Translations under genes and position numbers: made by a program
Assembly (NCBI GenBank): GCA_025716855.1
Contig: JAIXMQ010000095.1
Location: forward strand, 1-64,000
Length of the DNA: 64,000 nt
Reading direction: 5' to 3'
Source of the DNA: Pilaira anomala
Taxonomy: Eukaryota > Mucoromycota > Mucoromycetes > Mucorales > Mucoraceae
Shown here: one piece after another, positions 47,226 to 58,687 of the stretch
Numbering within the stretch: the first letter of the stretch is position 1
Layout: every line of letters begins with the position of its first letter
The notes under the pieces: generated by a model
What the model was told of the DNA's origin: nothing
What the model saw: the letters and a program-made list of their open reading frames with translations, nothing else
The model's database searches: none

Positions 47226-47852
47226 ATGGGTGTTCAAGACGTTGTAGCTCGTCTCAATAAATCAAAATCAGCAAATCTTGTAATGACAAATAAAAAGATA
47301 CCACCACCACCACAACCAACCGCACAAATCGTACCACCTGTACCTCAGCGAAGAATTATATCTACAGCAAGAACAACAACAACAACAAATAATAATAATA
47401 ATACTAAAAACTATCCACCATCCCCTGTGGATTCACCTACCACAAAAGAGAATCCTATGCTACACAAATTTAATTCAACATCACAAAAGACAACTACAAC
47501 CGTAACACCACCTGAATCACCTAAATTAAAATCGCAACACAACAACCATAGCAACCAATTTGATTATCGTAAATTTGATAGTACTGCATCAGAAATTGTC
47601 GATCTTTTTCAGGCGTTATTAGAAGAAAATCAAAGTGCACAAGAGACAATCAATAAATTAAAATTGGATGTTGAAAAGTATAGTTCAGATTCAACTAAAG
47701 TACGAGATTATGAGATTAGAGTAGAATATTTAGCTTTAAAATTAGAGCAAGTATCCGAAGAAAGAGATTATTTTGAAAAGGAGCTGACTGAATTACAGCA
47801 GCAGCAGCAGGTGGAGCAGCAGCAACAACAGCAACAACAGCAACAACAGCAA

Positions 47853-47887
<35 letters not shown>

Positions 47888-48542
47888 TAGACAGTCTGAT
47901 ATTATACTAGAAGATGAACAGATGCTACATGGACAGAATAATGAAGCTTATATGCAAGATATACTAAATGTTTATGAAGAAATACAATCAGACCAAGACG
48001 ACGATGAAGAAGGTGGTGACGAAATGCAATTATTTGATGATGATGATGATGATGACAATAATCAACAGCAACAAGATGAAATTGATATCCAGCAACAAGA
48101 TTGTGATCGAGGTATTCAAATGACGATTGTTAAATATGTGACAGATTTAGAGACACAAAGATTAGAAGTAAAAGGACTAAAGCAAGTGATTAAAAAGCAA
48201 GACGAACTTATTACAAAATTAGAAGAAAAGATCAAAGTAGAATCAAGTGATGAATTATTAAAAGAACAAGTTCAACTACAAAAAGTAGAATTAGATAATA
48301 AACGAGAATTATTATCACAACTTTTGAATGAAAGAGAAGATTTGTTGAGAAGAATTAATACAAATAATAATAGAAGATCCTCTATTGATATGATTTCAAA
48401 CATTCTTTTAACAAATAATAACAGTAACCGTCGACCTAATTCATATTCTTCTATCTCTTCTACTGGCTCTTCTTCTGGTAGAGGTACTCCTCCTTTAACT
48501 GCTCCACCAAGACAACCTTTACCCCCTTTACCTACTAAATAA
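47226..48542 (+). CDS. PolyGln coiled-coil protein of unknown function
   Basis: Single exon of 438 aa. After a Pro-rich, Asn-rich disordered start, a coiled coil opens at about residue 115 (ASEIVDLFQALLEENQSAQE), runs into a polyGln block encoded by CAG/CAA at about 47806-47888, an acidic DDDDDDD run, and a second coiled coil (EDLETQRLEVKGLKQVIKKQ-like) to about residue 380. The tail is Ser/Gly/Pro-rich and ends PLPPLPTK, a candidate SH3 ligand. The combination suggests a cytoskeletal, polarity or septation scaffold, but no family is recognised. Confidence 0.7.
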
Positions 48543-48613
48543 TCATTGTTCTGTTGTATATTCTTTTCTTTTTTTATTGTACATTTAAATAAACTCTTTT
48601 TTTTTTTTATTCA

Positions 48614-49034
48614 TTATCCCCAAGCAGCTGTTGTGCAATAATTAATGATTAAATGATCGTTTGTGTTAAAGCACTTTGTTAAATAAACTGTTAATAATGC
48701 ACACACACACACACGTCGTAATATCATGCTTTTACCTTGTGTAAATTGGCCACAGTTTCATCAGGGGAAGGAGAAAATGCACTATTGATATAAAGAAACT
48801 ACATAAAAAGGATTAATTTTCTCTCTTTTAAAAAAGTAGTATACGACTTACAAGTGGGTCGGAACCTTGATATCGTAATTCTTTACGAAGGAACTGTATA
48901 ACAGTTTGAAACTTATTGGAGGCAGCCAACTTGAATACTTTTTGCTTCAAGATGGGCGCATTACCAATCGCTCTAAACATGACTACGACTTTAGTAGTGT
49001 CTTTTGTTTGATGTTTTTCTACAACATTGTCCAT
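48614..49034 (-). CDS. ATG12: Autophagy ubiquitin-like protein Atg12
   Basis: Three exons (49034-48852, 48798-48736, 48673-48614) give 101 aa. It reads KVVVMFRAIGNAPILKQKVF then FQTVIQFLRKELRYQGSDPL, FLYINSAFSPSPDETVANLH and finishes LIINYCTTAAWG, the conserved beta-grasp core of Atg12. The chain ends exactly in Gly, so no C-terminal processing is needed before conjugation to Atg5 through Atg7/Atg10. The N-terminal extension is minimal (about 15 residues) compared with budding yeast. Confidence 0.95.
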
Positions 49035-50340
49035 TGATGAAGGAAGTAAAAAGGCTTAAATAGAAAAGAGAGGCAAAATAAAATATAAAATACAGTTATG
49101 TCGCCCAATCAGAAATAAGTTTTTTTTGCTGCCGTAGGAATAAAATGTCTTTTTAAACTTGTCTAAATATATGTATAATACTCTTAAGAAAATAAACGGA
49201 TATAGAAGAATTTGAACAAAAAAGCTATTTAGTTAGTGAGAGGCTAGATAGAAACCGTTATCATTTTAACACGTTTGAGTAAAGAAAGTGGAATATTGTA
49301 CTTTTTTTTTTTTTTAATTTTGGTGAGCAGTTACTCTCAACTACTTGTATAAGTTATGAATAAAACTCAAGTCGATTTTACACCAGTATGAATATACACT
49401 GGTGAGGATGATAAGTGAATTTAAACGGTTTATGGAGAACACGAATTATTGCATGGTATATAAACAAAATGCATTCACTAGCAATTAAAGGTAACCGTTA
49501 GATTAGATCATACTGCGCCAAAATATCAACAGCAGTAAAAGAATTAGATTAATTACTTGCTTGTTTCAGTGACTTCACTTAGTTTTGTAAAGAAGATCCT
49601 AAAGGAAGGTGATTGTTAATGGTATGGAAAACCACCCATGCTCACAAGATTAATCTGACCAGGAGCATATACCACAACCAAGTCCCAAAGATATACGCTA
49701 GCCCGACTTCACACTCGGGCCCAATTCAGATCAAGATAAAAATAAATAGCAGTAAAAGCGAGGTACAATTCTAGTACATTATAAACTATGCCAAATTACA
49801 ACCCATAAATCCAGACAGGACACATAAAAAAACCTTACCTTGAATACCAACATCAACCTTTTTTTTTTTATTATTATTATCGACAGCTCGTTTATACTAA
49901 CAAAAAAGCAATGATATATCACAGCAATGTGAGAAAAAATTACAGTTAACTATAACATAAAAGTCTTAAACAAGCAATAAACTACTTTTTAACTCTTATT
50001 GAAAAAATAAAAGTCTTACGCAAGTAGTAATGTTATAAAATGATTCTCTTTTTTTGTGTTGTACCAATGTTGTGTAACAAGAATTAGCATTCATAATGGA
50101 GTTTGAAAAGCTTATTTTCTTTCAATCTACGTCAGACTTTTTTAAAATCCACCCTGTAAATCGACTGTTTATCAATTATTTCACTTCTCTTTACTTTAAC
50201 AAAATATACTATGCCTAAAAATACAATAATAAGAAAACCCACTCCAAAAAAAATAATCAATGGTTTAAAACTACCATCGCCTTTAAACAAATACTCCAAA
50301 AAAAAAAAAAAAAAACGCGTTCCACGTACCAGTTGGTAAC
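49035..50340. other. Intergenic region, 1.3 kb
   Basis: No coding frame is supported. A GC-rich perfect hairpin, GCCCGA / TCGGGC with an 8-base loop, stands out at 49701-49720 in an otherwise AT-rich stretch; the surrounding 49620-49735 is less AT-rich than the rest and might be a small RNA or an element remnant. Confidence 0.4.
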
Positions 50341-50369
50341 TCTTTTAGTTGTATTACGGCTAGCTTACC

Positions 50370-52813
50370 GCAGCCCACTTCTGATATTGATATAATTACT
50401 CCTGCTGGAAAACTTTGGCAAGATTCATGTGTTATTTCTGCAGCCATTTTCAAGAAAAATTGGTCAAAACGTACTGGTGGATACGTTCTATTTCATTCTA
50501 CATGCAAAGTTAAGTTGTCAGTAAGACAATGCAGCTCACTAAAGATTGATCCGGTGTTCAATGATTTATCAACAACTGACTGGTCGAATGTGGCTAAACT
50601 AGTTGATAAATCCATCGAATGTTATCAAGATACGCTTGATAGCACAAAAGCGTATTGCTATCTCTTTGTAATCCGTAAAGCAAAACGCGAAAAATAATAT
50701 GATATTGGCCTCGTATAGCTGTTGTTCAAAACAGAATCACATTAAAACACTGTTTTGTAAAAAAGAAAAAAATCGCCTCAAGTACCATACGCTTGAAAGC
50801 ACAAAGCGTATTGCTATCTCTTTGGAATCCGTAAAGCAAAACGCGAAAAATAATATGATATCGGCCTCGTATAGCTGTTGTTCAAAACAGAATCACATTA
50901 AAACACTGTTTTGTAAAAAAGAAAAAAATCGCCTCAAGTACCATACGCTTGAAAGCACAAAGCGTATTGCTATCTCTGGAATCTGTAAAGCAAAACGCGA
51001 AAAATATGTAATATAATATTAGCCTCGTATAGCTGTTGTTTAAAACAGAATCACATTAAAACACTGTTTTGTAAAAAAGAAAAAAATCGCCTCAAGTACC
51101 ATGAAAAAACTCAACAGAAAGCAAGGTCAAAGAAACGCTGTTCTGATAACGTCTCAATTCACTGATGAATATTATGAAGAATTGTTGTCAGGCTCAAAAT
51201 TAAACGAAACTGTAAACGAAAAAAAAACATATAAAAAGGGCATATTCAAAGATCAAGAAAATAGCGAAGTTGATGAAGACGAAGAATATGAATTTTCATC
51301 TGATCAAACTTATGACTACCATCCTCAAAGAACTGCAGATTATTTTCTGCTTCATGATAACTCCTCTGAACAAATTACTCTAAATGAAAGTGACACCAAT
51401 AATTGGATTATAAATGGCAACCTTAATATATCTATCAGATGTAAGTTGGTGAAAGAAAACACATTAGGATTAAACAAGAATCCATCAGGTTTCTCAGATA
51501 TTAGACTCTTGTAAGTGAAGAAAAAAAAATACTGAAGCATGAATATGATTGACTCACAGTAACTTATTTCATAGATCACTTAACGACATTTTCATTTTTG
51601 ATGAAAATATGGACGCCTCCATAACCAAATATTTTGGAACAGAATCACATGAAATGATTATGTCTGATATTAGCTATAGCTGTTACCTCCCTCACCAGCC
51701 AATTAAATCCCATGTTTGGTGTTTGAAAATTGCTGAAGTAAGTTAACTACAAGTTTTGATGCATGTGTTGTGATAACTAATGAACCTGTTTGTTTGAAGA
51801 ATCCTCCTGATGATTTGATTTCATCATTGAAATTATGCTCTAATTTCTTACTTCAAGCGACTGAGCAAGAAAATGAGGTCGATCTACATGTGGCCCATAC
51901 TCTGACTCAAGTGTAAATATACATAAATGCCAATATGCTATAATGAGTTACTAATAGATACCATATATTTATTTAGATAACCTGTGCTTGTTGCTGGTTC
52001 TCATGATGATTCAATTGAGGATTCTTATGTACATCATTATTTAGGCTCTTCTCTTCAGTCTATTTATAGTACAGATAAGAAGAGCCTATAGTCGACCGTT
52101 GCGATCTGTGTGTAGCCCGTCGTATTTTACTACAGATAAGAGATGGTAAGTTAGTAGTTTTTGTGACAGCTTTTGTGAGAATAAACAACTAACCTACATG
52201 AATTTGGTACATTTTCATAGGGCCAATGGCGCCTTAAATGAAGTCTCACCATTTAAGGCTGACTTTCAGGTCTTTAGCCATATTTATTAATATCAGATGT
52301 ATTGTGATTGTTGCAGAATTTAAGCACAAGTCTCACAATACATCTGTAGAATCTGGCTTAATAAAACTGGGAAAGCAGATGAAACCTTATACAATGATTT
52401 GGTATCTAAACCTACTGTCTGCGGGCTATTATGTCAAGGGGAACGTTTAAGTGCATTTGTAATTGATATGCCATCCCCTTGTACATACAAAATGGTCAAG
52501 TTATCAAAGGTTACTTTATGTAGAAACATTAATGAATTACATTTGTTACCTACTTCTATTTCCAAGCTTATTCAGGTTAAAGTAAGAGCAAAGTGTTTGA
52601 TTAAAATGTTTATATCTTGCTAACTTTATTTTTTTTTTTTCTAAACAATATAAACAGAATATCACTCTGGAAAATGCCAAAAAAGCAGAAGAATATCTTT
52701 TAACAGCAAGTAGTTCAACGAACCCTTTACCATACAATCCTCCAAAATCATGGCTTTCACATAGCTCATGTCAATTATCAAGATCACATAAAAAGAGAAA
52801 AACGAATGATTAA
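50370..52813 (+). pseudogene. Decayed gene of a repeat-like Mucoromycota protein family
   Basis: Coding-looking pieces follow one another with stops and frame changes: 50370-50697 (KLWQDSCVISAAIFKKNWSK), 51101-51514, 51577-51739, 51799-51915, and 51977-52813. The last part reads SDDSIEDSYVHHYL-like text, EFKHKSHNTSVESGLIKLGK, PTVCGLLCQGERLSAFVIDM, INELHLLPTSISKLIQVK and a Lys/Arg-rich end. I remember this order (KLGK, VCGLLV-G, KMDL, DI-L-P-I, LKQ-K) from abundant unnamed proteins of Rhizopus/Mucor-like genomes; the EFK block could be a PD-(D/E)xK-like motif. There is a one-base frameshift near 52375-52400, TAG/TAA codons near 52089-52130, and a minisatellite interrupts the 5' half. Confidence 0.6.
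50630..51102 (+). repeat. Minisatellite, three copies of a 156 bp unit
   Basis: Units start at about 50630, 50787 and 50943 with the phrase ATACGCTTGA(A/T)AGCAC and end at about 51102. The copies are nearly identical; copy 1 has one extra base and copy 3 loses three T and has a changed ATGTAATATAATA segment. Each unit contains two potential hairpins: TACGCTT...AAGCGTA at its start and AAAACAG...CTGTTTT in its second half. The first copy overlaps the end of a coding-looking stretch, so the unit seems to have been duplicated out of the host pseudogene. Confidence 0.9.
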
Positions 52814-52887
52814 CCATCTTTTCTTTTATTTTTTTTTTAAATAAACTATCAAATTAACTACAATCAACTGTGTAACTCATAAATGTA

Positions 52888-53045
52888 ATGGACGTCTTAA
52901 AAAAGAACAGTAGAAAGGGATTTTACTTGGTAATAGACAATGCGCCTATTCATATGAACCTGCTACAGTAAGAAACTTTATTGAGAAAATATGATACAAA
53001 TGTGTCTATCTTCCTCCTTTCTTAATCCTACTGTGTGAGTGAAAA
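52888..53045 (+). pseudogene. Tc1-like transposase fragment
   Basis: An open stretch begins at 52888 and reads MDVLKKNSRKGFYLVIDNAP followed by IHMNLLQ and a stop. Beyond it, in shifted frames, TNVSIFLL / LPPFLNP resembles the VYLPPYSPELNP block. This is the central part of a Tc1-type DDE_3 transposase with the second catalytic Asp kept and the rest broken. No inverted repeats were found around it. It is less damaged at DNAPIH than the remnant at 35116, so it comes from another copy. Confidence 0.7.
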
Positions 53046-53294
53046 ATGTTTTTAATAGCTGTATTTGTTAGTAAATTCGATAAAATTTGGCTATACGTGA
53101 ATGTTCATCAATTTGACTTATGTACAGAGAAGTAACTGTCGAGTATTTGGTCTTTGACGTCAATCCATTTGTTATGGCTACCATATAGCTCCATCTTGAA
53201 TATAAGATCAAAAACATTATTATCAGGAGAAAATGTATCACTCATTTTATTATAATTTGATAAAAATGAAAAAAAAACAAAACACGTGATGTTT
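53046..53294. other. Short intergenic spacer
   Basis: AT-rich sequence between the transposase fragment and the SEC9 3' end, with no supported feature. Confidence 0.4.
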
Positions 53295-54361
53295 TTATCT
53301 GGTATTGTTTAATTTATGAGTGGTTCCTACGATACGGTTGGTAAGTGGATCAACTTTACCAATGGCCTTATTTAATTGGTGATTTTGACTATCTAATTCA
53401 GTATTCATTGTGATAGCCATATTCTTGAGTCTACCAACAGCACCACCTAATAAATCCAAGTTTTCATCAATTTCGTCTTCAACACGATCATCATCAGAAT
53501 CCTCTTCAAATTGATAACGACGACGATCAGCTTCAGAACGACCTCTTCTACCACCGCCACTACTAGCATTAGCAGCAGATTGACTATTTAAACGATTTGT
53601 TTCTTGAATACGAGCACTAGATTCATATTCAAATTGACGAATATTATCTCTTTCAGCCATATGTTCTGAATGATCTCTCTTTAAATTTTCTAATTCTCTA
53701 CGTTCCTTTTCCTTTCTTCTAAATGGGTTAGATACAACAGGTATAAAAATGGATTTGTTCAATTGCTTTAATTCGTCAGCTGAATTAGCAGCTTTATCAG
53801 AATAAGCTTTTGATAAGTCTAAATGACGGTTGACATTTGCTAATTGACCTATTAATAGAAACATTAAAGTAAGTAACACATACACGTACACACACACATG
53901 TATCATATATATATATATATAAGCTTACTTGATTGTTGTCCCAACATATTCATCGTATTAGCAGCGGTTGCCTCAGTTTCATGAATCTTTTGAAGAGCAA
54001 GTCTTGTACTTGCTAAAGAATCATTCTTTACATTTTTTATTTGTTGTTTCATACCGTTAATTTCTTGTTCTTCATCTTGTTCATCTTGGTTCTCATCGTC
54101 ATAGTCATTACGTCTACTACTATAATCTCGACTAGAGTTATTATTATTATAACTTTCACTTCTTCCGCCCATCAATTGGTTTCTTTGTTCAGCTTCTAAA
54201 GGTGCACTATTATAACGTACTCCTGCACCATAACGACCTTGAGGTTGTTGTTGAGGTTCTTCTTGAGTATGATAAGAAGGTGCAGGAGAAGAAGGTTGAC
54301 TGCTTGCTTCAAAAGGGTTTGTAGTAGCTTCTTGTTTCTTTTCTTTCTTTTTCCAGAACAT
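53295..54361 (-). CDS. SEC9: Qbc-SNARE of the SNAP-25 / Sec9 family
   Basis: Two exons (54361-53929, 53848-53295) give 328 aa. An N-terminal basic start MFWKKKEKKQ and an NPF tripeptide (TNPFEAS) are followed by a disordered Gln/Asn-rich linker. SNARE motif 1 lies at about residues 103-165 (INGMKQQIKNVKNDSLASTR, then ALQKIHETEATAANTMNMLG across the intron). SNARE motif 2 is at the C-terminus (DENLDLLGGAVGRLKNMAIT, ELDSQNHQLNKAIGKVDPLT). No membrane span or Cys palmitoylation cluster is seen, as in yeast Sec9. It acts with Sso1 and Snc1 in exocytosis. Confidence 0.92.
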
Positions 54362-54739
54362 TTTTTTTTAAAGAGTTGTTGTTTTTAAAGAAAAGGGTAA
54401 AAAAAAAAAAAAACGAGGAACCAATTTAGTTTTTATACCTATCAAATGTCTCCTTTTTTCTCGCGTCTATTTATAGCAGCTACACAATAATAAAAAAATC
54501 TGAGCCGTTTTTATTCTGACTAGATGCACTGTGTTAAAACAAAAGTGTGTGTATACCTTTGGTACAGAAAGGGAGAGTGGAAGCACTTTATACTACGTTA
54601 AAAAAAAACGATACATAATAAAAAAGTATTTGAATAGATATTTTATACTATTTTTGGTCTTTATTAAAAAAATAAATAATAATATACATATACAATTGAA
54701 TTCCTTTTTTTTTTCTTTTCTTTTTCTTCTTTTTTATGC
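54362..54739. other. Divergent promoter region SEC9 / membrane protein
   Basis: About 380 bp with A runs near 54400 and T-rich stretches before 54736. No coding frame or named site is supported. Confidence 0.45.
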
Positions 54740-55552
54740 ATGTATTTAATAAAGTTTTTTTGGATAGTTATAATGAGTGTAGTAGTAGTATCAGCAGAAT
54801 ATGCTATCATCAATTGCTCATGGCCATGTCCTGATACATCCCACGGATGTATTGTTACCTCTCAAGAAGCATACTGTGGAGAAAGATTAGAGAATAGTTG
54901 GATCATTCATTCACCACAGAAAGCACCTTATTATACTGGAGCCTCAGTCTCTGTAAACCTTCAGCCATGTCAATTAGCCCCATTTCCTTCTTTACTACCA
55001 GCAGTAGAACCAGTAGCAGCGTCAGGAAAACAATTGATTGAATGGCCAATGAATAATCCAAAAAGACCCTATGATATTTATTTGGGTAACTGTGGACATG
55101 GACTCTATTGCTCTTCTATTAGTTTAAATTTAGATAAACCAGTATGCAGGCATCGATATAAAATAAATGAGCGCTGTGAATCATCTAACCAGTGTATGAC
55201 CAGTTTTTGTTCTCATAATGGTACGTGTCAAGCTTTATTAATAAATAGTCAACAATTAGTAAAACAACAACAAGAAGAAGAAGAAGGGAATGATAATAAA
55301 AGGAAAATGGTAGAAATACTTGCATCTGTGTTTGGTATCGTAGGAGGATTTGCAGTGATAGGGATTAGTTTGTTCCTGTATCGTAAATATAAATTGAATT
55401 ATAAAATAGAAGAAGAAAATATTCATCAGAATAGTTCAATATTACCTTTACAGCAACAGTTTGCCTCGGATTTTGAACATGAAGAAATATCAAGTCAATT
55501 CATCAATCAAACTCAACCATTCGATATTCCTCCTCCTTCTTATAAGCCTTGA
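54740..55552 (+). CDS. Cysteine-rich type I membrane protein with C-terminal PPxY motif
   Basis: Single exon of 270 aa. A signal peptide (about 1-19) leads into an extracellular part with about 16 cysteines, including CSWPCPDTSHGC, NCGHGLYCSS and a C-terminal cluster CESSNQCMTSFCSHNGTCQ that looks like a small EGF/Dickkopf-like module. After a Gln/Glu-rich linker one membrane span (about 192-214, ILASVFGIVGGFAVIGISLF) is followed by RKYK and a cytosolic tail ending IPPPSYKP. PPxY motifs bind WW domains such as those of Rsp5/Nedd4 ubiquitin ligases, so endocytic control is plausible. No family is recognised. Confidence 0.75.
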   Translation: MYLIKFFWIVIMSVVVVSAEYAIINCSWPCPDTSHGCIVTSQEAYCGERLENSWIIHSPQKAPYYTGASVSVNLQPCQLAPFPSLLPAVEPVAASGKQLIEWPMNNPKRPYDIYLGNCGHGLYCSSISLNLDKPVCRHRYKINERCESSNQCMTSFCSHNGTCQALLINSQQLVKQQQEEEEGNDNKRKMVEILASVFGIVGGFAVIGISLFLYRKYKLNYKIEEENIHQNSSILPLQQQFASDFEHEEISSQFINQTQPFDIPPPSYKP

Positions 55553-55693
55553 ATTGTCATAGATACCATTTTTCTTCTTTCTTTTTTTTTCTAAGCCAAT
55601 AAAATTAAATTGTAACGTGATTTGAACCTTGAGTTTATTAAATAAAAAAAATCTAAACTACACTTCTTTTAGATATACAATACACTTAATATA

Positions 55694-56418
55694 ATGACAA
55701 GTCATGCGCGTGGTTCTTCTGCTGGTATTGAAGAAGAATTAGCGCAAATAAGACGTTATGAAGACTTTAGTACAACAGGTAAAAAGACTTTAGAACAAAA
55801 CAGAAAAAAGTAGATTCCTGCAAAAAAAAAAAAAAAAGGGCGATTAACAAAGGTATACCTAGATTGGGTAAAAGACGCTATTTTAGAAAGATATCGACAA
55901 TCATCTATACAACACCAAAATCATAACGATAATTCTTGGCGTGCTTGGTGGCATTTAACTTTTGAAACAGCTGAATCGTGGATAGTTGTATTACTCGTCG
56001 GTAAAAAGAAAAAGTTCTTTTAAAAGGTTTTTTTTTTTAAGATGATTTATCAAGGATCTTTTTTGTTTGTTAGGTGCGGCTATTGGATTGAATTCAGCTT
56101 TGATTGCAATTATTACGGACTGGTTATCCGATATAAAATTAGGCTATTGTTCTCATTCTTGGTGGTTAAATCAGAAATTTTGTTGCTGGGAAATTGAAGA
56201 AGATGGTAAATTGAAAAATAAAATAAAAATTCAGCAAAGCGATCTCATACAAACTCTTTTATTTTTTTTTTAAAAAAAAAAGGGGACGGAGGATGTGATA
56301 ATTGGAACTCTTGGAGTGAATTTATGTATTTAGGACCCAATATATATGTTGTGAAATGGTTCTTTTATGTTGTTTGGGCTGTAAGTGATTTTTCAGAGAA
56401 ACTGAGGGATAGAAAAAA

Positions 56419-56455
<37 letters not shown>

Positions 56456-58668
56456 GACTTTATTTGCAACAACGTGTGCCTATCTTGTTAAAAAACTAGC
56501 ACCTTATGCAGCTGGATCTGGTATTTCTGAAATCAAATGTATCATTGGTAAGTACAAAAAGTTAAATAAGTGGGGAAAACAATGTCATTTATATTTGTTT
56601 TGCCGCATAGCTGGATTTGTGATGAAGGGATTTTTAGGTGGTTGGACATTAGTGATGAAAAGTATAGGCTTGGTAAAGTAACCATAGAAACATGTTGTTA
56701 TAGATTTCGTATTTATTTATTTTTTCCCTCTCAAATAAAGACAATGGCTGTGGCATCCAACTTATCAATTGGAAAAGAAGGACCTTCAGTTCATATGGCT
56801 TGTTGTGTAGGTAATGTGATTTCAAGATGTTTCAAGAAATTCAAGACGAGTAAAGCAGAAATGAAAGAAATCTTGACAGCTTCAAGTGCAGCAGGAGTAG
56901 CAGTTGCATTTGGTTCACCTATTGGAGGTGTCTTGTTTGCGCTTGAAGAAATGAGTACAACCTTTCCTAACCGAACCATGTGGAAGAGTTTCTTTTGTGC
57001 TATGATTGCTACGATTGTTTTACAAGCAATGAACCCGTTTCGAACAGGGAAATTAGTTATGTTTCAAGTGAGTTATGACCGTGATTGGCATTTCTTTGAA
57101 TACTTGTTTGTAGTTGTGATTGGATTATTTGGAGTAAGTTTATTATTTATTAAAAAAATTCTTGCCCTGATTTATTATTATTTAGGGATTGTATGGTGCG
57201 CTCGTGATCAAGTTTAATTTGATCGTAGCTCAATTTAGAAAGAATGTATTGAAAAATCATCCCATTACTGAAACAGCTGTCTTGGCCTTTGTTACTGCAA
57301 TGATTGCTTACCCAAATGTATTTTTAAGAATTGATATGACTGAAATCATGGGTATTTTGTTTAGAGAATGTGAAGGTGCAGGTACAGAGAATTACCATGG
57401 GCTTTGCGAGTAAGTAAAAATAACAATAATCATAATATAAAACATTCATCTTTTTTTTTTCCTCACTTTAGTGCTTCGGAAACAGGTCGTATGGTGGCGT
57501 TATTATTTATTGCAACAGTATTAAGATGCTTTGGTACGATCATGACATACGGTGCACGGGTACCTTGCGGTATCTTTGTCCCATCTATGGCAATTGGAGC
57601 AACATTTGGACGTATGATTGGATTACTTGTGAAATCATGGCAAGAAAATAATCCCGATTTATTTTTATTTGCATCCTGTCGACCTGATATGCCTTGTATT
57701 ACACCTGGTACATATGCCTTTTTAGGAGCAGCAGCAGCATTATGTGGAGTGATGCGAATTACGGTCTCAGTTGTAGTGATCATGTTTGAATTAACAGGAC
57801 AAATTACATATATTTTACCTACGATGATTGCTTTGATGATTACAAGAGCTGTAGGGGATTGGTTTGGTACAGGTGGTATTGCAGATCGATATATTCGATT
57901 AAATGGATACCCTATCTTAGATAATGACGAACAAGTATTTGGAGTACCTGTATCACATGTGATGCAAGAGAACATGACAGTAATGACAGCGACTGGTATG
58001 ACATTTCGAAAGATTGAAACGATACTTGAGAACACAAACTTTCAAGGATTTCCTGTGGTTGAAGATTTAAGGTCAATGATTTTGATTGGATATATTGGAA
58101 GATCTGAATTAAGGTATTTACTTGAAAAGGCTCGAGTGAATAAAAAGGCCCATGATGAAACAATTTGTCGATTTACTCCAGACGGTGATGAACCTGAAAT
58201 ATTAACACAAACAGAAATTGTGGATCAAGATACGAATCCTGATTTAAGAGGATCTGCAGATAGTTTAGATTTTGGTGCTTATATGGATCAAACGCCTATT
58301 ACTGTTCATCCTAAATTGTATCTTGAAACTGTTATGGACATGTTTAAGCAACTAGGGTAAAGTAAACAATATGTATAAAGTATATAAATGTACTAAATCA
58401 TTATAATAGTCCAAGAGTCGTTCTTTTAGAAGAAAGAGGTAAATTAAGAGGACTGGTGACGGTCAAGGATGTATTGAGATATACAGCGCATATTGAAAGT
58501 GTAGAATCACCTTCAACCCCACATTATTCAAGAGAATGTGGTGGTATATTTGATAAAATGTCTACATGGATTCTTAAACGAGAACAACGTTACACGCAAT
58601 TACAAAATCGAAGTTCAATCGAAGTAAATCAAACAGAAGAAAGTCATGAAATGGATAATAGACTATAA
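55694..58668 (+). CDS. CLC-type chloride channel / Cl-/H+ antiporter with CBS domains
   Basis: Ten exons (55694-55778, 55863-56000, 56074-56205, 56283-56380, 56457-56547, 56611-56672, 56741-57133, 57186-57409, 57472-58356, 58410-58668) give 788 aa. The CLC selectivity segments are present: [33 protein letters not shown] with the gating Glu, and [15 protein letters not shown]. Two CBS modules follow ([16 protein letters not shown] and [16 protein letters not shown]). The gating Glu and the general layout place it with intracellular CLC exchangers such as yeast Gef1 and animal CLC-3/5. It is expected in Golgi/endosome/vacuole membranes. Intron 4 carries a run of 33 A just before its TAG acceptor. 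Confidence 0.95.
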
Positions 58669-58687
58669 TAATAATAATAAAATTTTA

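Noticed and set aside
50630..51102. Considered as a CRISPR-like array
   Set aside because: The units are contiguous 156 bp tandem copies without unique spacers, in a eukaryotic context.
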